NCBI RefSeq assembly: GCF_900110085.1 | Contig: NZ_FOCK01000001.1 | Span: forward strand, 62,001 to 126,000 | From: Prevotella sp. ne3005 | GTDB lineage: Bacteria; Bacteroidota; Bacteroidia; Bacteroidales; Bacteroidaceae | DNA: 64,000 nucleotides | Direction of reading: 5' to 3' | Shown: positions 43,657 through 55,276 of the stretch, piece after piece | Position numbering within the stretch: position 1 is the stretch's first letter | Layout: each line of letters starts with the position of its first letter | The notes under the pieces: model-generated | The model's database searches: none | What the model was told of the DNA's origin: nothing | The model's input: the letters and a program-made list of their open reading frames with translations, nothing else | Translations under genes and position numbers: made by a program

Positions 43657-46563
43657 TTATTGGAGGGTTACGGCCATCAATCCAATGACCACATCATTGG
43701 AAAGGACCCGCAGAGTAAGCGATTTCAATTTCTTCTTCGCGTTGAGAGGCATACGCAGCATTTGGGCTGCACCACCAGGAATCTCACGGCCATAGACCCC
43801 CTGAAGATGCAGGGTCTTGCCGAGGTTACGACTGACATCCCCCGTTCCAAGACAAACGCGGTATGGACGAGGTGCTGCCGTCTGAAAAGCCTTGCCGTCA
43901 ATGTAGTAGTCTTGTTCAATAGGGCACCAATTGTCGGGATTCCGCAAGGCAAGGGTATCGCAGGTATCGTCTGTATAGGTAATAATCACCAATCCATTGT
44001 CAATACGACTCTGCATGTGGTTCGTTGAACCTGCCATCAACAGATAAGCCGACTCAGCCCTACCCTTCAGCGGCATGGTCACACTATCCGGGTAGTTATC
44101 CCAGAGAGAGGTGTAAATGATGTTATTTCCCTTGGCGGGTGTTATGAATGGAACACCAGCCACCTTAAATACGCCATCCCTGATAAGGGTGCGGAATACG
44201 GAGTCATTGATCTCTGCCGTCAACTGAGGATGGCACCATTCGCCGATACCTTGCGTGGGAATCTGCAGGGTGGTGGTTTGAGGACGAGGTGAGAGGTATC
44301 TGTTCTTAAAGATATCATCGACTTTGGCGTTGAAACGACCATCTATCTCTTGCGGATGGAAGGCTTTCGAAAAATCAGGCTCTTCAAGCCCGGAATTAAC
44401 CTTTCTTGAGTCAGGAGCCCCCTGGGATGGCCCGAAAGAGAGCTTTGGGGAGGAGACATCTATTACTTGATGTGCTTCACAAGTGCCCTCAATGTCACGA
44501 TACTCACCATTACCAAGGTTCTGGCGAAGGATAATCTTCAGAGGGCGGGTGAAGTGCTGGGTAATCTCAAAGACATCGTGACCATCCTTACGGCTGAATT
44601 TATATGAAAGGTAGGGTGTATTTATGCTAGCGTGCTCCCATTCCGACGGGAAACCCGGCCGAATGATGCATTGTCCGTCGAGAGCCTGCGGGATGATGCC
44701 GAAAAGTCCCTGCAACAAAGTACGGCTGCTAATACCAATGCAGTCGCCGAAGTCACGATAGCACTCGCCACGCGCCGCATCGTAATAACTGATCTGTCCG
44801 AAATTTCCAGGGCTGGAACCATAATACATCTGGTCGAGAATATTTCCTTTCATCAGACGATAGCCTTCTTCTGAACGACCTGCCTTAAAGTAAGCCAATG
44901 CTGTATGCATCACCTCGGCAGCCGCCACATTATTGATGCTCCAAGAATACGGCAGCCAGTCGCTGGTGGCAATGGTCTGATATTCTGTCTGCTCAACATC
45001 GATATGGGGTATATGCTCATCTATATAACGAGTTGCGTCAAAGGCTTGTTTCGGGGTACAGGCTCCACAGTCTATTGGGGTGTAGATGCTCCAGACAGCA
45101 GGATGCTCATGCGTCCGCTTGAGTCCCATTCCATCTTGGTATTCAGCCCATGTGCCCTTCTCTGGCAGCCACAACCTCTGGTCAATAGCTTTTAAAATGG
45201 CATCTGCTTCACTGCGATATGGCTCAGGGTCTTCTCCAATCAGGGCCGCTATCCTGGCTGCCAGTTTGTTGCCACGGTAGTTGTAAGCAGAAGAGTGAGT
45301 TACTGCCCCACCATTATAATATAAAGCATCACTTGCCCAAATACAACAGTACGCATCATAAAGATGGTCACCATCAGGATCGTAATTACGCTTCTCCCAT
45401 GCCAGATGGCGCTGGATGACTGGCCACATTCGACGCATATAAGCAGTATCAGCATCATACTGAAAATGCCAGAGTAGTTCATCCATGTAATTTAGATTCA
45501 TATCGTAATGATGCATCTGGTCATTGCGCTCTGGATTACGGCAGATATAACCATTCGAATACATCTGTGTGCCCCAGCGCTTCTCGGCTCTGGCAAGGTT
45601 CAGGGTGGAGTCCTGCGAGGGATGTGGTATCACAGGTTCCACCTCTGTCACCTGACTTTTGGCATAGGCATTGAAATGCGAAAGCGCCCTGTCATTCCAC
45701 CCCAGTACATCACCCAGATAACCTGCGCGCCAACCAGCCAACGGCATGCGCCATCCCACACAACCATGTAGCCATGTCTGTCCATCCCAGTCTCCATCAG
45801 CAGCCAGGGCCAGTGCCCCACCGAGGGTATTAATATAAGGATCGGGAGTGTCAAACCGGATACGGTCGGACAATTGCCTAGCGTATTCCACTGACTTCTT
45901 AAAATCTGCCTTTCCCTCTTCAACACCTGCCTCCCTGACATGATCAAGGATGACTTCCAGATAATTTTCTGTTCCTAATAAAATGTCAACGGTTTGTATA
46001 GGATCTCCCACAGCCTCCAACACGCCAGGAGCATCGGCCCCGATGTCACCATTACGATGCAGTTTGGGTTGAAAAATGCCACAAACCAGCACGCGCAACT
46101 TCATTGGAGATGTAGCCTCGAATCTCCATAAAGCCTTTTCGCTGTCAGGCATGGCGACCGTCTCTATCATCAGCTCAGCACCTTGCCACCTTCTGTCTCT
46201 CAGAAGATAACGGCGTAAACCATCCTTATACTCCGCCCTACAATAGTCAGTAGAGTCAAGGGGCACGTCATTCACCACAAATCGGATATTGCGATGATGG
46301 CCTTTCTTCACTACAGCAAAGACTGGGCGATCGCTTGTCTCCAACCGCCAGTCCGTGTTGCTGCCATATAACGCTCTGGTAAAACGGTTCTCACCATTCT
46401 CACAGACAAAGCCACCATTCTCCGGGAAATACTGCTGATGACGTTCCACACCTATCTTGTCGAGGTTGTAGGACGTTGACTCGATGAAGTCGCCGATCTT
46501 CTGCTTTTGGGCGTAAGACAATGAGCCCAAAAGCACGGCACATAGTAAGATTAGTTTTCTCAT
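43657..46563 (-). CDS. Secreted DUF4450 six-hairpin glycosidase-like protein
   Basis: 968 aa. Signal peptide MRKLILLCAVLLGSLSYAQ. The first 200 residues (VERHQQYFPENGGFVCENGE, TRALYGSNTDWRLETSDRPV) match DUF4450; the middle has six-hairpin (alpha/alpha)6 features (HGCVGWRMPLAGWRAGYLGD, AVWSIYTPIDCG, DWLPYSWSINNVAAAEVM) as in rhamnosidase-like enzymes. The C-terminal part is beta-rich. Catalytic acids were not assigned. It probably works in the periplasm or on the surface on plant polysaccharide fragments. Promoter TTTG (46598-46601), N19, TAACTTTG (46571-46578), seven bases before the ATG. Confidence 0.72.
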   Translation of the reverse strand: MRKLILLCAVLLGSLSYAQKQKIGDFIESTSYNLDKIGVERHQQYFPENGGFVCENGENRFTRALYGSNTDWRLETSDRPVFAVVKKGHHRNIRFVVNDVPLDSTDYCRAEYKDGLRRYLLRDRRWQGAELMIETVAMPDSEKALWRFEATSPMKLRVLVCGIFQPKLHRNGDIGADAPGVLEAVGDPIQTVDILLGTENYLEVILDHVREAGVEEGKADFKKSVEYARQLSDRIRFDTPDPYINTLGGALALAADGDWDGQTWLHGCVGWRMPLAGWRAGYLGDVLGWNDRALSHFNAYAKSQVTEVEPVIPHPSQDSTLNLARAEKRWGTQMYSNGYICRNPERNDQMHHYDMNLNYMDELLWHFQYDADTAYMRRMWPVIQRHLAWEKRNYDPDGDHLYDAYCCIWASDALYYNGGAVTHSSAYNYRGNKLAARIAALIGEDPEPYRSEADAILKAIDQRLWLPEKGTWAEYQDGMGLKRTHEHPAVWSIYTPIDCGACTPKQAFDATRYIDEHIPHIDVEQTEYQTIATSDWLPYSWSINNVAAAEVMHTALAYFKAGRSEEGYRLMKGNILDQMYYGSSPGNFGQISYYDAARGECYRDFGDCIGISSRTLLQGLFGIIPQALDGQCIIRPGFPSEWEHASINTPYLSYKFSRKDGHDVFEITQHFTRPLKIILRQNLGNGEYRDIEGTCEAHQVIDVSSPKLSFGPSQGAPDSRKVNSGLEEPDFSKAFHPQEIDGRFNAKVDDIFKNRYLSPRPQTTTLQIPTQGIGEWCHPQLTAEINDSVFRTLIRDGVFKVAGVPFITPAKGNNIIYTSLWDNYPDSVTMPLKGRAESAYLLMAGSTNHMQSRIDNGLVIITYTDDTCDTLALRNPDNWCPIEQDYYIDGKAFQTAAPRPYRVCLGTGDVSRNLGKTLHLQGVYGREIPGGAAQMLRMPLNAKKKLKSLTLRVLSNDVVIGLMAVTLQ

Positions 46564-46938
46564 CAGGGTGCAAAGTTACAAAAAAAGTTGATACGGACAA
46601 ACAATCTTTCTTAAATCCTTAATAAAAAAACCGACTGTCTCACGACAACCGGTTTCAAAAACAAACTACTTAAAAACTAATCTACTAAAACAAATCAAAA
46701 AAATATCTTTTACTTAAAAGTATCTAATACTATCTTATAAAAAGGAGGCATTTTTCCTTTTACGGCTGCAAAGGTACTATGTTTCCACTTCTCCACCAAG
46801 ATTTTCTGCATAAAAAATAGCTTGTGCGCGTACAAAAAGCCACCAAAAAGGGATGGGTTCAACACCCATCCCCCAAATTTGTTATGTAAGCTTAGCAAAA
46901 TTAAACCATTTTGCCTCACCTCTCTTGTACTCAGTTGA
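46564..46938. other. Gap between the DUF4450 gene and groL
   Basis: Holds the DUF4450 promoter, a short inverted repeat aaaccg...cggttt at 46628-46655, and the groL terminator at 46850-46872. A 69-codon frame here looks random and is not reported as a gene. Confidence 0.6.
46850..46872 (-). terminator. Terminator after groL
   Basis: Stem gggatgggt / acccatccc with a five-base loop, followed on the minus strand by ttttt. 66 bp after the groL stop. Confidence 0.85.
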
Positions 46939-48576
<1,638 letters not shown>

Positions 48577-48578
48577 CT

Positions 48579-48608
48579 ATTTTCAATGTTCAACCTTCAA
48601 TGTTCAAT
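48579..48608. repeat. TTCAAT microrepeat between groS and groL
   Basis: attttcaatgttcaacc then ttcaatgttcaatc fill the groS-groL gap. Same family as 596-631. Confidence 0.7.
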
Positions 48609-48880
48609 CACTTCTCAATCACTGCGAGTACATCACTCTGACGCATCATCAGATATTTGGTTCCCTCAAACTCGAGCTCGGTGCCGCTGTACTTTCCATA
48701 GAGCACTTCGTCACCCTCTTTCAGAATCATCTGCTCGTCTTTTGTTCCCTGGCCAACGGCCTTGATGGTTCCGTGGAGTGGCTTCTCTTTGGCAGTGTCA
48801 GGAATGATAATACCACCGATTTTCTCTTCTGCAGGTGCTGGCAATACCAACACGCGATCTGCTAATGGTTTAATGTTCAT
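48608..48880 (-). CDS. groS: Co-chaperonin GroES
   Basis: 90 aa, usual length. [20 protein letters not shown] and [12 protein letters not shown] give the mobile loop, and the C-terminal [20 protein letters not shown] is standard. It caps GroEL. First gene of the groSL operon. The upstream region has no good TAnnTTTG element, so the promoter may be of another (heat-shock) class. Confidence 0.97.
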   Translation of the reverse strand: MNIKPLADRVLVLPAPAEEKIGGIIIPDTAKEKPLHGTIKAVGQGTKDEQMILKEGDEVLYGKYSGTELEFEGTKYLMMRQSDVLAVIEK

Positions 48881-48920
48881 AATACTTTTTATTTTAATGT
48901 TATACCTTATTTATATATAG

Positions 48921-48948
48921 AGGCGGACAGTTTTTCAACCATCCGCCT
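48921..48948 (-). terminator. Hairpin between the GH28 gene and groS
   Basis: Stem aggcgga / tccgcct with a 14-base loop that starts tttttcaacc on the plus strand. Acts as the probable end of the GH28 message; tail is AT-rich rather than a clean T run. Confidence 0.55.
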
Positions 48949-48994
48949 TCTTTTCTGCCAAAATCGTGCCAAGAATCAGAGATGTGACAACTTG

Positions 48995-50344
48995 TCAGCG
49001 ACTTTTGCCATTGATAATGACATTTCTGACTGTTGTGCCCTCAATCACACTTGCATCAAAAGCATCTTTCTCGTCAGTCACGTTGACATCCTCAAACGAA
49101 AAGTCTACCAAACGGTACTTATCCGACGTTCCGACATCAAAGAAATTCTTCACCTTCATCTGGATATTCTTGATGTAGATATTGTTACATTGCGACAATG
49201 GCATATCCTCACGATTCTCGGGTTTGAAGAACTGTGTCCAGGGGCGTACTACCAGAAATGAGCCGCATTGGCCTGTAATATCCTCAACCCTGACATACTC
49301 ATAATGCTGTGGCGTATCAGGGCGCATCTTGAGCCAGAGCACTCGGGAAGCATCCTTAACATCGATGCGGCGCAGGATAATGTTATGGTCGTCGAGACTC
49401 TCCGACCCCAGCGTCAGACAGCCATGAACCTTTCCGTAGGTACAATCCTCGATGATAATGTTTGAACAAGGACCGTTATCGGGATTCTTGTCTGCCCAAG
49501 TTCCCTTGCCGCCCTTGATTACCACGGCATCGTCGTTGACATGCATAAAACAGCCATGAATCAGTACATTCTTGCAGACATCTAAGTCGATTGCGTCAGT
49601 ACTGGGGCCACCCCGTTTGGGATCGACAGGCGTTACACCCTCTGTCGGTGCAAAAATGAAACAACCGAGATAGCGCACATTCTCGCAGCGGTAGAGATGA
49701 TTGGTCCAGAAAGGAGAATTGATAATCTTCACATCCTGTACCGTCACGTTCTTGCTATTGGAGATATAGACATTTCTTGGACGCATAGCCTCCAGGTTCG
49801 TGCATTGGGGATTATATTTACGGCGTATCCAGAACTCCTCCCAGTATTTCTGACCGTTGCCGTTGATAGTGCCTGGACCGGTTATGGTAAAACCATCCAC
49901 GCCGTCGGCATTCACAAGAGCCGCGAAGTAATCCAACGTCTGCCCCTCCATACGGGTCTTTACAATCTTGAAGTCGCGTATACGATCAGAACCTTTCAGT
50001 TCACCGCCTTCTTCTATCTGGAGGTGAGTTCCTGGTTTAAAAAATAGCGAACCACTGAGGAAAGTACCCCGGGGAATTACAATTACGCCCCCGCCCTCTT
50101 GGGCACAACGGTCAATAACGGCCTGAATCTGCTGGGTCTGTACACCATCTGCATAACGGTCGACACCATAGGCTGTTACGTCGTAATGTTTCAGACCTGA
50201 GAGATCTACGCGTGCCGTATCCTTAAACCATGCTGATATCTCCGTACCGTCGGGCCAAAGTTCTTTTTTCACATCTTTCTTTTTGCCGATAGCGACCACC
50301 ACTATGGCCAACATCAGCAATGTCATAAAAAATCTTGTTTTCAT
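48995..50344 (-). CDS. GH28-family polygalacturonase-like pectinase
   Basis: 449 aa from ATG 50344. Signal peptide or anchor MKTRFFMTLLMLAIVVVAIG. Right-handed beta-helix with GH28 elements: GPGTINGNGQKYWEEFW, STDAIDLDVCKNVLIHG (the NTD-like motif), and HVNDDAVVIKGG (the DD pair, about residue 268); GHG is only VHGCLTLGSES and the RIK region reads LWLKMRPD. It should hydrolyse galacturonic-acid linkages in pectin or rhamnogalacturonan. Promoter: minus-strand TTTG (50397-50400), N20, TATCTTTG (50369-50376), 24 bp before the ATG. Confidence 0.87.
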   Translation of the reverse strand: MKTRFFMTLLMLAIVVVAIGKKKDVKKELWPDGTEISAWFKDTARVDLSGLKHYDVTAYGVDRYADGVQTQQIQAVIDRCAQEGGGVIVIPRGTFLSGSLFFKPGTHLQIEEGGELKGSDRIRDFKIVKTRMEGQTLDYFAALVNADGVDGFTITGPGTINGNGQKYWEEFWIRRKYNPQCTNLEAMRPRNVYISNSKNVTVQDVKIINSPFWTNHLYRCENVRYLGCFIFAPTEGVTPVDPKRGGPSTDAIDLDVCKNVLIHGCFMHVNDDAVVIKGGKGTWADKNPDNGPCSNIIIEDCTYGKVHGCLTLGSESLDDHNIILRRIDVKDASRVLWLKMRPDTPQHYEYVRVEDITGQCGSFLVVRPWTQFFKPENREDMPLSQCNNIYIKNIQMKVKNFFDVGTSDKYRLVDFSFEDVNVTDEKDAFDASVIEGTTVRNVIINGKSR

Positions 50345-50415
50345 TTCTTTTGAGATTAGTTTTGGATGCAAAGATAGTCAAAAAAACAAAAAACGCCAAA
50401 TAACTTACATAAAAA

Positions 50416-50463
50416 TTTGCTATTTCATTCATTTTACACTATCTTTGCAAACTGTTACGTAAC
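50416..50463 (+). promoter_or_regulatory. sppA promoter and leader palindrome
   Basis: TTTG (50416-50419), N20, TATCTTTG (50440-50447). The next bases contain the perfect 10-bp palindrome gttacgtaac (50454-50463), near the expected transcription start, which could bind a regulator. Confidence 0.6.
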
Positions 50464-50483
50464 AATAGATCAAAAGACTTATT

Positions 50484-52283
50484 ATGAAACAATTCTTCAA
50501 AATGACGTTTGCCACCGTCTGTGGTATCGCAATTTTCTTAGTTGTAACGGGACTCTTTTTCGTTATTTCCCTCGTCGGTATGATTGCCAGTGACTCGGCT
50601 TCAACAAAAGTCAAGGACAACTCCGTATTTGTGATTAGGCTCAGTGGTTCGGTTGAGGAACGCTGCCAGGAAGGCTCGCCCATTGATGCTTTCCTGGGTA
50701 TGGCCGACATGAGCCAGATGGGGCTCGACGATCTTATCGCCTCTATCCGCAAAGCGAAGGATAACGACGACATCAAGGGAATCTACCTGGAAGATGGTAC
50801 TGTAACCTTCGACTCTCCCGCTACAGCCCAGCAGTTGCGCGATGCCTTGAAAGATTTCAAAAAGAGTGGCAAGTGGATTGTTGCCTATGCCGACAACTAC
50901 ATGCAAGCAGCCTACTATGTGGCTTCTGTTGCTGACAAAGTCTACCTCAACAAGACAGGAATGCTCGAGATGAAAGGTATGGGCGGATTGGGTGAATACT
51001 GGAAAGGTTTCCTTGACAAGGTCGGCGTGGAGTATCAGGCTGTACGAGTAGGAAAATATAAGAGCTATGTAGAAAGCAAGACCCGCTCAGACATGAGTGA
51101 AAACGACCGTGAGCAGCGCATGGCCTACTCTCAGGGCATCTGGGACTACTGGCTGAAGGAGATTGGCGAGAGCCGTAAGGTGTCGGCAGCCAGCATCAAC
51201 CAGTGGCTCAACGACAGTATCGCCGCCTTTGCATGCCCTGAAGATTATGTAAAGGTAAAATTGGTGGATAAGTTGATGTATCCTGACGAGTTTAAGGCTG
51301 ACATGAAGGCCCGCCTGAAAATCGACAAGGATGACGAGATTGCGCAGCTGACCCTTTCAGACATGCTCAATGTGAAGTCTAAGGACAAGAAGGAGGGTGA
51401 TGAGATTGCCGTCTACTATGCTGTCGGTGAAATTATCGACAATCCCCTTACCGGCTTTATGTCAGGTGGTGAACAGTCTATCATCGGCAATCAGACAGTC
51501 AATGCCCTTAACAAACTGGCCAACGACGATGATGTGAAGGCTGTAGTGCTGCGCGTGAATTCTCCAGGCGGATCGGCAGTAGCATCCGAGCAAATCTGGC
51601 ATGCCATCAAACAGTTGAAGACAAAGAAGCCCATCGTCGTGTCGATGGGAGGCGTAGCTGCCTCTGGCGGCTATATGATCAGCGCTGGTGCCGATTATAT
51701 CTTCGCTGAACCCACCACCATTACTGGCAGCATTGGCATTTTCGGCCTTATCCCTAACTTCAAGGGACTGGTTACCGACAAACTCGGTTTCACTTTTGAT
51801 GGTGTAAAGACCAACAAATACACACATTTCGAAGAGGATCTCATACTCAAGAAGGGGCAGGAGAATGCTGATGCCATTAAGTGTATGCAGGGATTTGTAG
51901 ACCGTGGCTACATCAACTTCCTCAACATTGTTGCCGATGGTCGCAAGATGAAACGTGCAGATGTGGACTCTATCGCCCAAGGTCGCGTCTGGCTCGCTTC
52001 CGAAGCTTTGAAGATAAAGCTCGTCGACAAGCTCGGCAGTCTTGACGATGCCGTAAAGAAGGCTGCCGAACTGGCAAAACTGGAAGAATATCACGCCAAG
52101 ACCTATCCTAACCAAGGTAGCTGGATAGACCAGTTCATGCCCAAGGAGAACAAGGGGACCTATCTTGACGGCGAACTACGTTTGTTGTTGGGTGACTTCT
52201 ACGAGCCCTTCATGGAGATGCGTCGCGACCAGCAGCGTAATCGTCTGCAAGCTCGTTTGCCATTCAGCGTAGCCACTAAGTAA
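50484..52283 (+). CDS. sppA: Signal peptide peptidase SppA, long form
   Basis: 599 aa, the long two-domain form. An N-terminal membrane anchor (about residues 8-36) precedes two serine-protease domains. The general-base lysine is probably Lys193 in VGKYKSYVES; the nucleophile is Ser394 in GGVAASGGYMIS, and LRVNSPGGSAVASEQI is the following conserved block. It degrades cleaved signal peptides in the inner membrane. First gene of the lpxK-punA-thiL run; lpxK starts three bases after its stop. Confidence 0.93.
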   Translation: MKQFFKMTFATVCGIAIFLVVTGLFFVISLVGMIASDSASTKVKDNSVFVIRLSGSVEERCQEGSPIDAFLGMADMSQMGLDDLIASIRKAKDNDDIKGIYLEDGTVTFDSPATAQQLRDALKDFKKSGKWIVAYADNYMQAAYYVASVADKVYLNKTGMLEMKGMGGLGEYWKGFLDKVGVEYQAVRVGKYKSYVESKTRSDMSENDREQRMAYSQGIWDYWLKEIGESRKVSAASINQWLNDSIAAFACPEDYVKVKLVDKLMYPDEFKADMKARLKIDKDDEIAQLTLSDMLNVKSKDKKEGDEIAVYYAVGEIIDNPLTGFMSGGEQSIIGNQTVNALNKLANDDDVKAVVLRVNSPGGSAVASEQIWHAIKQLKTKKPIVVSMGGVAASGGYMISAGADYIFAEPTTITGSIGIFGLIPNFKGLVTDKLGFTFDGVKTNKYTHFEEDLILKKGQENADAIKCMQGFVDRGYINFLNIVADGRKMKRADVDSIAQGRVWLASEALKIKLVDKLGSLDDAVKKAAELAKLEEYHAKTYPNQGSWIDQFMPKENKGTYLDGELRLLLGDFYEPFMEMRRDQQRNRLQARLPFSVATK

Positions 52284-52286
52284 ACG

Positions 52287-53477
52287 ATGAGAACCGAAGG
52301 CGATTTCATCAAGATCAATAAGAATCTGTTACCACTGAGTTGGTTCTACGGATTGGGGGTTGGTCTCAGGAACATGCTCTTCGAGATGGGAGTCTTGAAG
52401 AGCCATTCCTACAGAACACCTGTCATCTCCGTAGGTAACATTACCGTTGGAGGCACCGGCAAAACTCCCCACGTGGAATATTTGATTCGTCTGCTAAAAG
52501 ACAAGATCAACGTGGCGGTTCTCAGTCGGGGATATAAACGCAAGAGTCATGGTTTTGTGATGGCAGAGGCAGACACACCGATGCAGACCATCGGCGATGA
52601 GCCTTTCCAGATGAAACAGAAGTTCCCCGAAGTGACCGTAGCTGTTGACGCCAAGCGTACCCGTGGCATCGAACGACTCACAGAAGACAAGTCGGAAAAA
52701 GGCGTAGGCGTTATTTTGCTCGACGATGCTTTCCAGCACCGCTATGTCAAGCCTGGCCTCAACATCCTACTTGTCGACTACCATCGCCTTATCGTCTACG
52801 ACAAACTTCTGCCGGCAGGCCGTCTCCGTGAGCCTGTGAAAAGCAAAGACAGGGCTGATATCGTCATCATCACCAAATGTCCGAAAGATCTGAAGCCGAT
52901 GGAATTTCGTGTCATTACTAAGGCGATGCGACTTTATCCCTATCAACAGTTGTTCTTCTCCCGTCTTGAATACGATGTGCCCACACGCATTTTCCAAGAT
53001 TCGGATACCCCAGAAGCCCCGGCTTCCCTCGACATTCTCACAGGAAAGAACGTTCTTCTGTTGACAGGCATTGCTTCTCCCAAGCAGATGAAGCACGACC
53101 TCTCTCCTATGTGTGCACAATTAACGCCCCTCGTTTTCGGCGACCATCATCAGTTTAAGAAAAAAGATGTGCATTGCATCAACGAAACCTTCAGTGCCCT
53201 TCCCGAGCCAAAGATAATCGTGACCACTGAAAAGGACGCAACCCGTCTGACTCAGGTTGAAGGACTCAGCGATGAAGTGCGCCAGAACATCTATGTACTT
53301 CCTATCCGTATCAGTATCATGCAGGATCAAGAGGAAGAATTTAACAAGAGAATATTAGACTATGTACGAAAAAATTCAAGAAACGGCTTCCTGGTTAAAA
53401 GCAAGGATGACCACAAGTCCGACAACAGCCATCGTTCTGGGGACAGGCCTCGGACAATTAGCTTCAGAAATTTCTGA
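52287..53477 (+). CDS. lpxK: Tetraacyldisaccharide 4'-kinase
   Basis: 396 aa. Phosphorylates the lipid A disaccharide at the inner membrane. The Walker A loop is [14 protein letters not shown], and [10 protein letters not shown] and [11 protein letters not shown] are family motifs. The N-terminus [20 protein letters not shown] carries a hydrophobic segment. The coding frame runs 116 bases past the start of the next gene, so the last 38 or so residues (from [10 protein letters not shown]) are read from the same bases as the punA start in another frame. Confidence 0.92.
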   Translation: MRTEGDFIKINKNLLPLSWFYGLGVGLRNMLFEMGVLKSHSYRTPVISVGNITVGGTGKTPHVEYLIRLLKDKINVAVLSRGYKRKSHGFVMAEADTPMQTIGDEPFQMKQKFPEVTVAVDAKRTRGIERLTEDKSEKGVGVILLDDAFQHRYVKPGLNILLVDYHRLIVYDKLLPAGRLREPVKSKDRADIVIITKCPKDLKPMEFRVITKAMRLYPYQQLFFSRLEYDVPTRIFQDSDTPEAPASLDILTGKNVLLLTGIASPKQMKHDLSPMCAQLTPLVFGDHHQFKKKDVHCINETFSALPEPKIIVTTEKDATRLTQVEGLSDEVRQNIYVLPIRISIMQDQEEEFNKRILDYVRKNSRNGFLVKSKDDHKSDNSHRSGDRPRTISFRNF

Positions 53478-54171
53478 CACTTACGAATTCGCCTATCAGG
53501 ACATTCCCAATTTCCCTGTCTCTACTGTGGAAGGCCATTCAGGCAAACTCATCTTCGGCAAGTTGGGGGGTGTTGATGTCATGGCCATGCAGGGCCGTTT
53601 CCATTTCTACGAGGGCTACTCGATGAAGGAGGTCACCTTCCCTGTACGCGTCATGTATGAGCTAGGCATTAAGACCCTATTCGTATCCAATGCTGCCGGT
53701 GGTATGAATCCTAGTTTCAAGATTGGTGATCTGATGATCATCACCGACCATATCAACTTCTTCCCGGAGCATCCGCTGAGAGGCAAGAACTTCCCCACAG
53801 GTCCCCGATTCCCTGACATGCATGAGACCTACGACCAACAGATGGTCAGACAGGCCGATGAGATAGCCCGCGAGAAGGGTATCAAGGTACAGCATGGCGT
53901 CTATGTCGGTGTACAGGGACCTACATTCGAGACACCTGCAGAATATAAGATGTACCATATTCTGGGTGGCGATGCCGTAGGCATGTCCACTGTTCCTGAA
54001 GTCATCGTGGCCCACCACTGCGGCATCAAGACCTTCGGTATCTCCGTAATTACCGACCTGGGGGGCTTCGATGATCCAGTTGAGGTCAGCCACGAGGAGG
54101 TCCAGGAGGCAGCCAATAAGGCACAGCCCCTGATGACAGAGATTATGCGTGAAATGATAAAAAGAAGTTAG
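53362..54171 (+). CDS. punA: Purine-nucleoside phosphorylase
   Basis: 269 aa. Splits inosine and guanosine with phosphate, for purine salvage. Motifs: [12 protein letters not shown] (phosphate loop), STVEGHSGKLIFGKL, QGRFHFYEGYSM, FVSNAAGGMNPSF and YVGVQGPTFETPAEY with GMSTVPEVIVAHH; all are trimeric PNP family signatures. The start [16 protein letters not shown] is the usual family N-terminus, so the 116-base overlap with lpxK is real and not a mis-set start; Met16 (53407) would still overlap. thiL begins one base after its stop. Confidence 0.95.
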   Translation: MYEKIQETASWLKARMTTSPTTAIVLGTGLGQLASEISDTYEFAYQDIPNFPVSTVEGHSGKLIFGKLGGVDVMAMQGRFHFYEGYSMKEVTFPVRVMYELGIKTLFVSNAAGGMNPSFKIGDLMIITDHINFFPEHPLRGKNFPTGPRFPDMHETYDQQMVRQADEIAREKGIKVQHGVYVGVQGPTFETPAEYKMYHILGGDAVGMSTVPEVIVAHHCGIKTFGISVITDLGGFDDPVEVSHEEVQEAANKAQPLMTEIMREMIKRS

Positions 54172-54172
54172 A

Positions 54173-55276
54173 ATGGAAATTGCAAAACTCGGTGAATTCG
54201 GCCTGATTGACCGTCTCACCAAAGATATAGAAATCAAAAACGAGAGCACGAAGTATGGTGTAGGCGATGACTGTGCCGTACTCTCCTACCCCGATAAGGA
54301 AGTGCTGGTAACTACCGATTTGCTGATGGAAGGTGTGCACTTCGACTTGACCTACATCGACCTGAAGCACCTCGGCTACAAGTCGGCTATGGTCAATATC
54401 AGCGATGTATTTGCCATGAACGGCACTCCCCGTCAGATAACCGTCTCACTGGCTCTTAGCAAGCGTTTCTCTGTCGAGGATATGGAAGAATTCTACAGCG
54501 GATTACGTCTGGCCTGCGACAAGTGGAACGTTGACATCGTGGGAGGCGACACAACCTCCTCCTATACAGGTTTGGCGATCAGCATCACTTGTATTGGTGA
54601 GGCCAAGAAAGAGGACATCGTCTACCGTAATGGAGCCAAGAACACCGATCTCGTCTGCGTCAGCGGTGACCTCGGTGCCGCCTATATGGGTCTCCAGCTG
54701 CTTGAACGCGAGAAGAGCGTCTATTATGGTCAGATCAACGACCTCCAGAAAAAGATTGCCGAAGCCAAAGCCGCTGGTGACAACCAGAAGCTCTCAACTC
54801 TCAACTCACAACTCTCAACTTTCGACTTCCAGCCCGACTTCAGTGGCAAGGAATATCTGCTCCAGCGCCAGCTGCAAGCCGAAGCCCGTGGTGACATCAT
54901 CCAGAAACTCCGTGAGGCAGGTATCAAGCCCACTGCGATGATGGATATCAGCGACGGACTCTCTTCCGAACTGATGCATATCTGCAAACAGTCGGGAGTC
55001 GGTTGCCGTATCTATGAGAAGAATATCCCCATTGACTACCAAACCGCAGTCATGGCTGAGGAAATGAACATGAACGTCACCACCTGTGCGCTCAACGGCG
55101 GCGAAGATTACGAGTTGCTTTTCACCGTTCCTATCGGTGATCACGAGAAAATCGAGCAAATTGAGGGAATAAAGCTCATCGGCCACATCACTGAGGAAAA
55201 GTTCGGAAAAGTGCTCGTAACCCGTGATAATCAGGAGTTTGAGCTTAAAGCGCAGGGCTGGAATCCGCTGCAATAA
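54173..55276 (+). CDS. thiL: Thiamine-monophosphate kinase
   Basis: 367 aa. Makes thiamine diphosphate. GDDCAVLSY near residue 27, VTTDLLMEGVHFDLTYI, GGDTTSSYTGLAI and the late MMDISDGLSSELMHI with NGGEDYELLFT are ThiL motifs. Between LEREKSVYYGQ and DFSGKEYLLQRQ is an extra helical insert (about residues 184-223) whose end, LSTLNSQLST, is coded by tandem aactctcaactctcaa repeats. The insert probably extends a surface loop. Last gene of the sppA run. Confidence 0.93.
   Translation: MEIAKLGEFGLIDRLTKDIEIKNESTKYGVGDDCAVLSYPDKEVLVTTDLLMEGVHFDLTYIDLKHLGYKSAMVNISDVFAMNGTPRQITVSLALSKRFSVEDMEEFYSGLRLACDKWNVDIVGGDTTSSYTGLAISITCIGEAKKEDIVYRNGAKNTDLVCVSGDLGAAYMGLQLLEREKSVYYGQINDLQKKIAEAKAAGDNQKLSTLNSQLSTFDFQPDFSGKEYLLQRQLQAEARGDIIQKLREAGIKPTAMMDISDGLSSELMHICKQSGVGCRIYEKNIPIDYQTAVMAEEMNMNVTTCALNGGEDYELLFTVPIGDHEKIEQIEGIKLIGHITEEKFGKVLVTRDNQEFELKAQGWNPLQ
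54789..54826 (+). repeat. CTCAA(CT) microrepeat inside thiL
   Basis: Four tandem ctctcaact-like units inside the thiL frame. Reads LSTLNSQLSTF in frame and causes no frameshift. The unit resembles the intergenic microrepeats of the window and is foreign to the rest of thiL. Confidence 0.75.

Noticed and set aside
46710..46919. 69-codon frame between the DUF4450 gene and groL
   Set aside because: Covers the groL terminator hairpin and lacks any promoter or family features.
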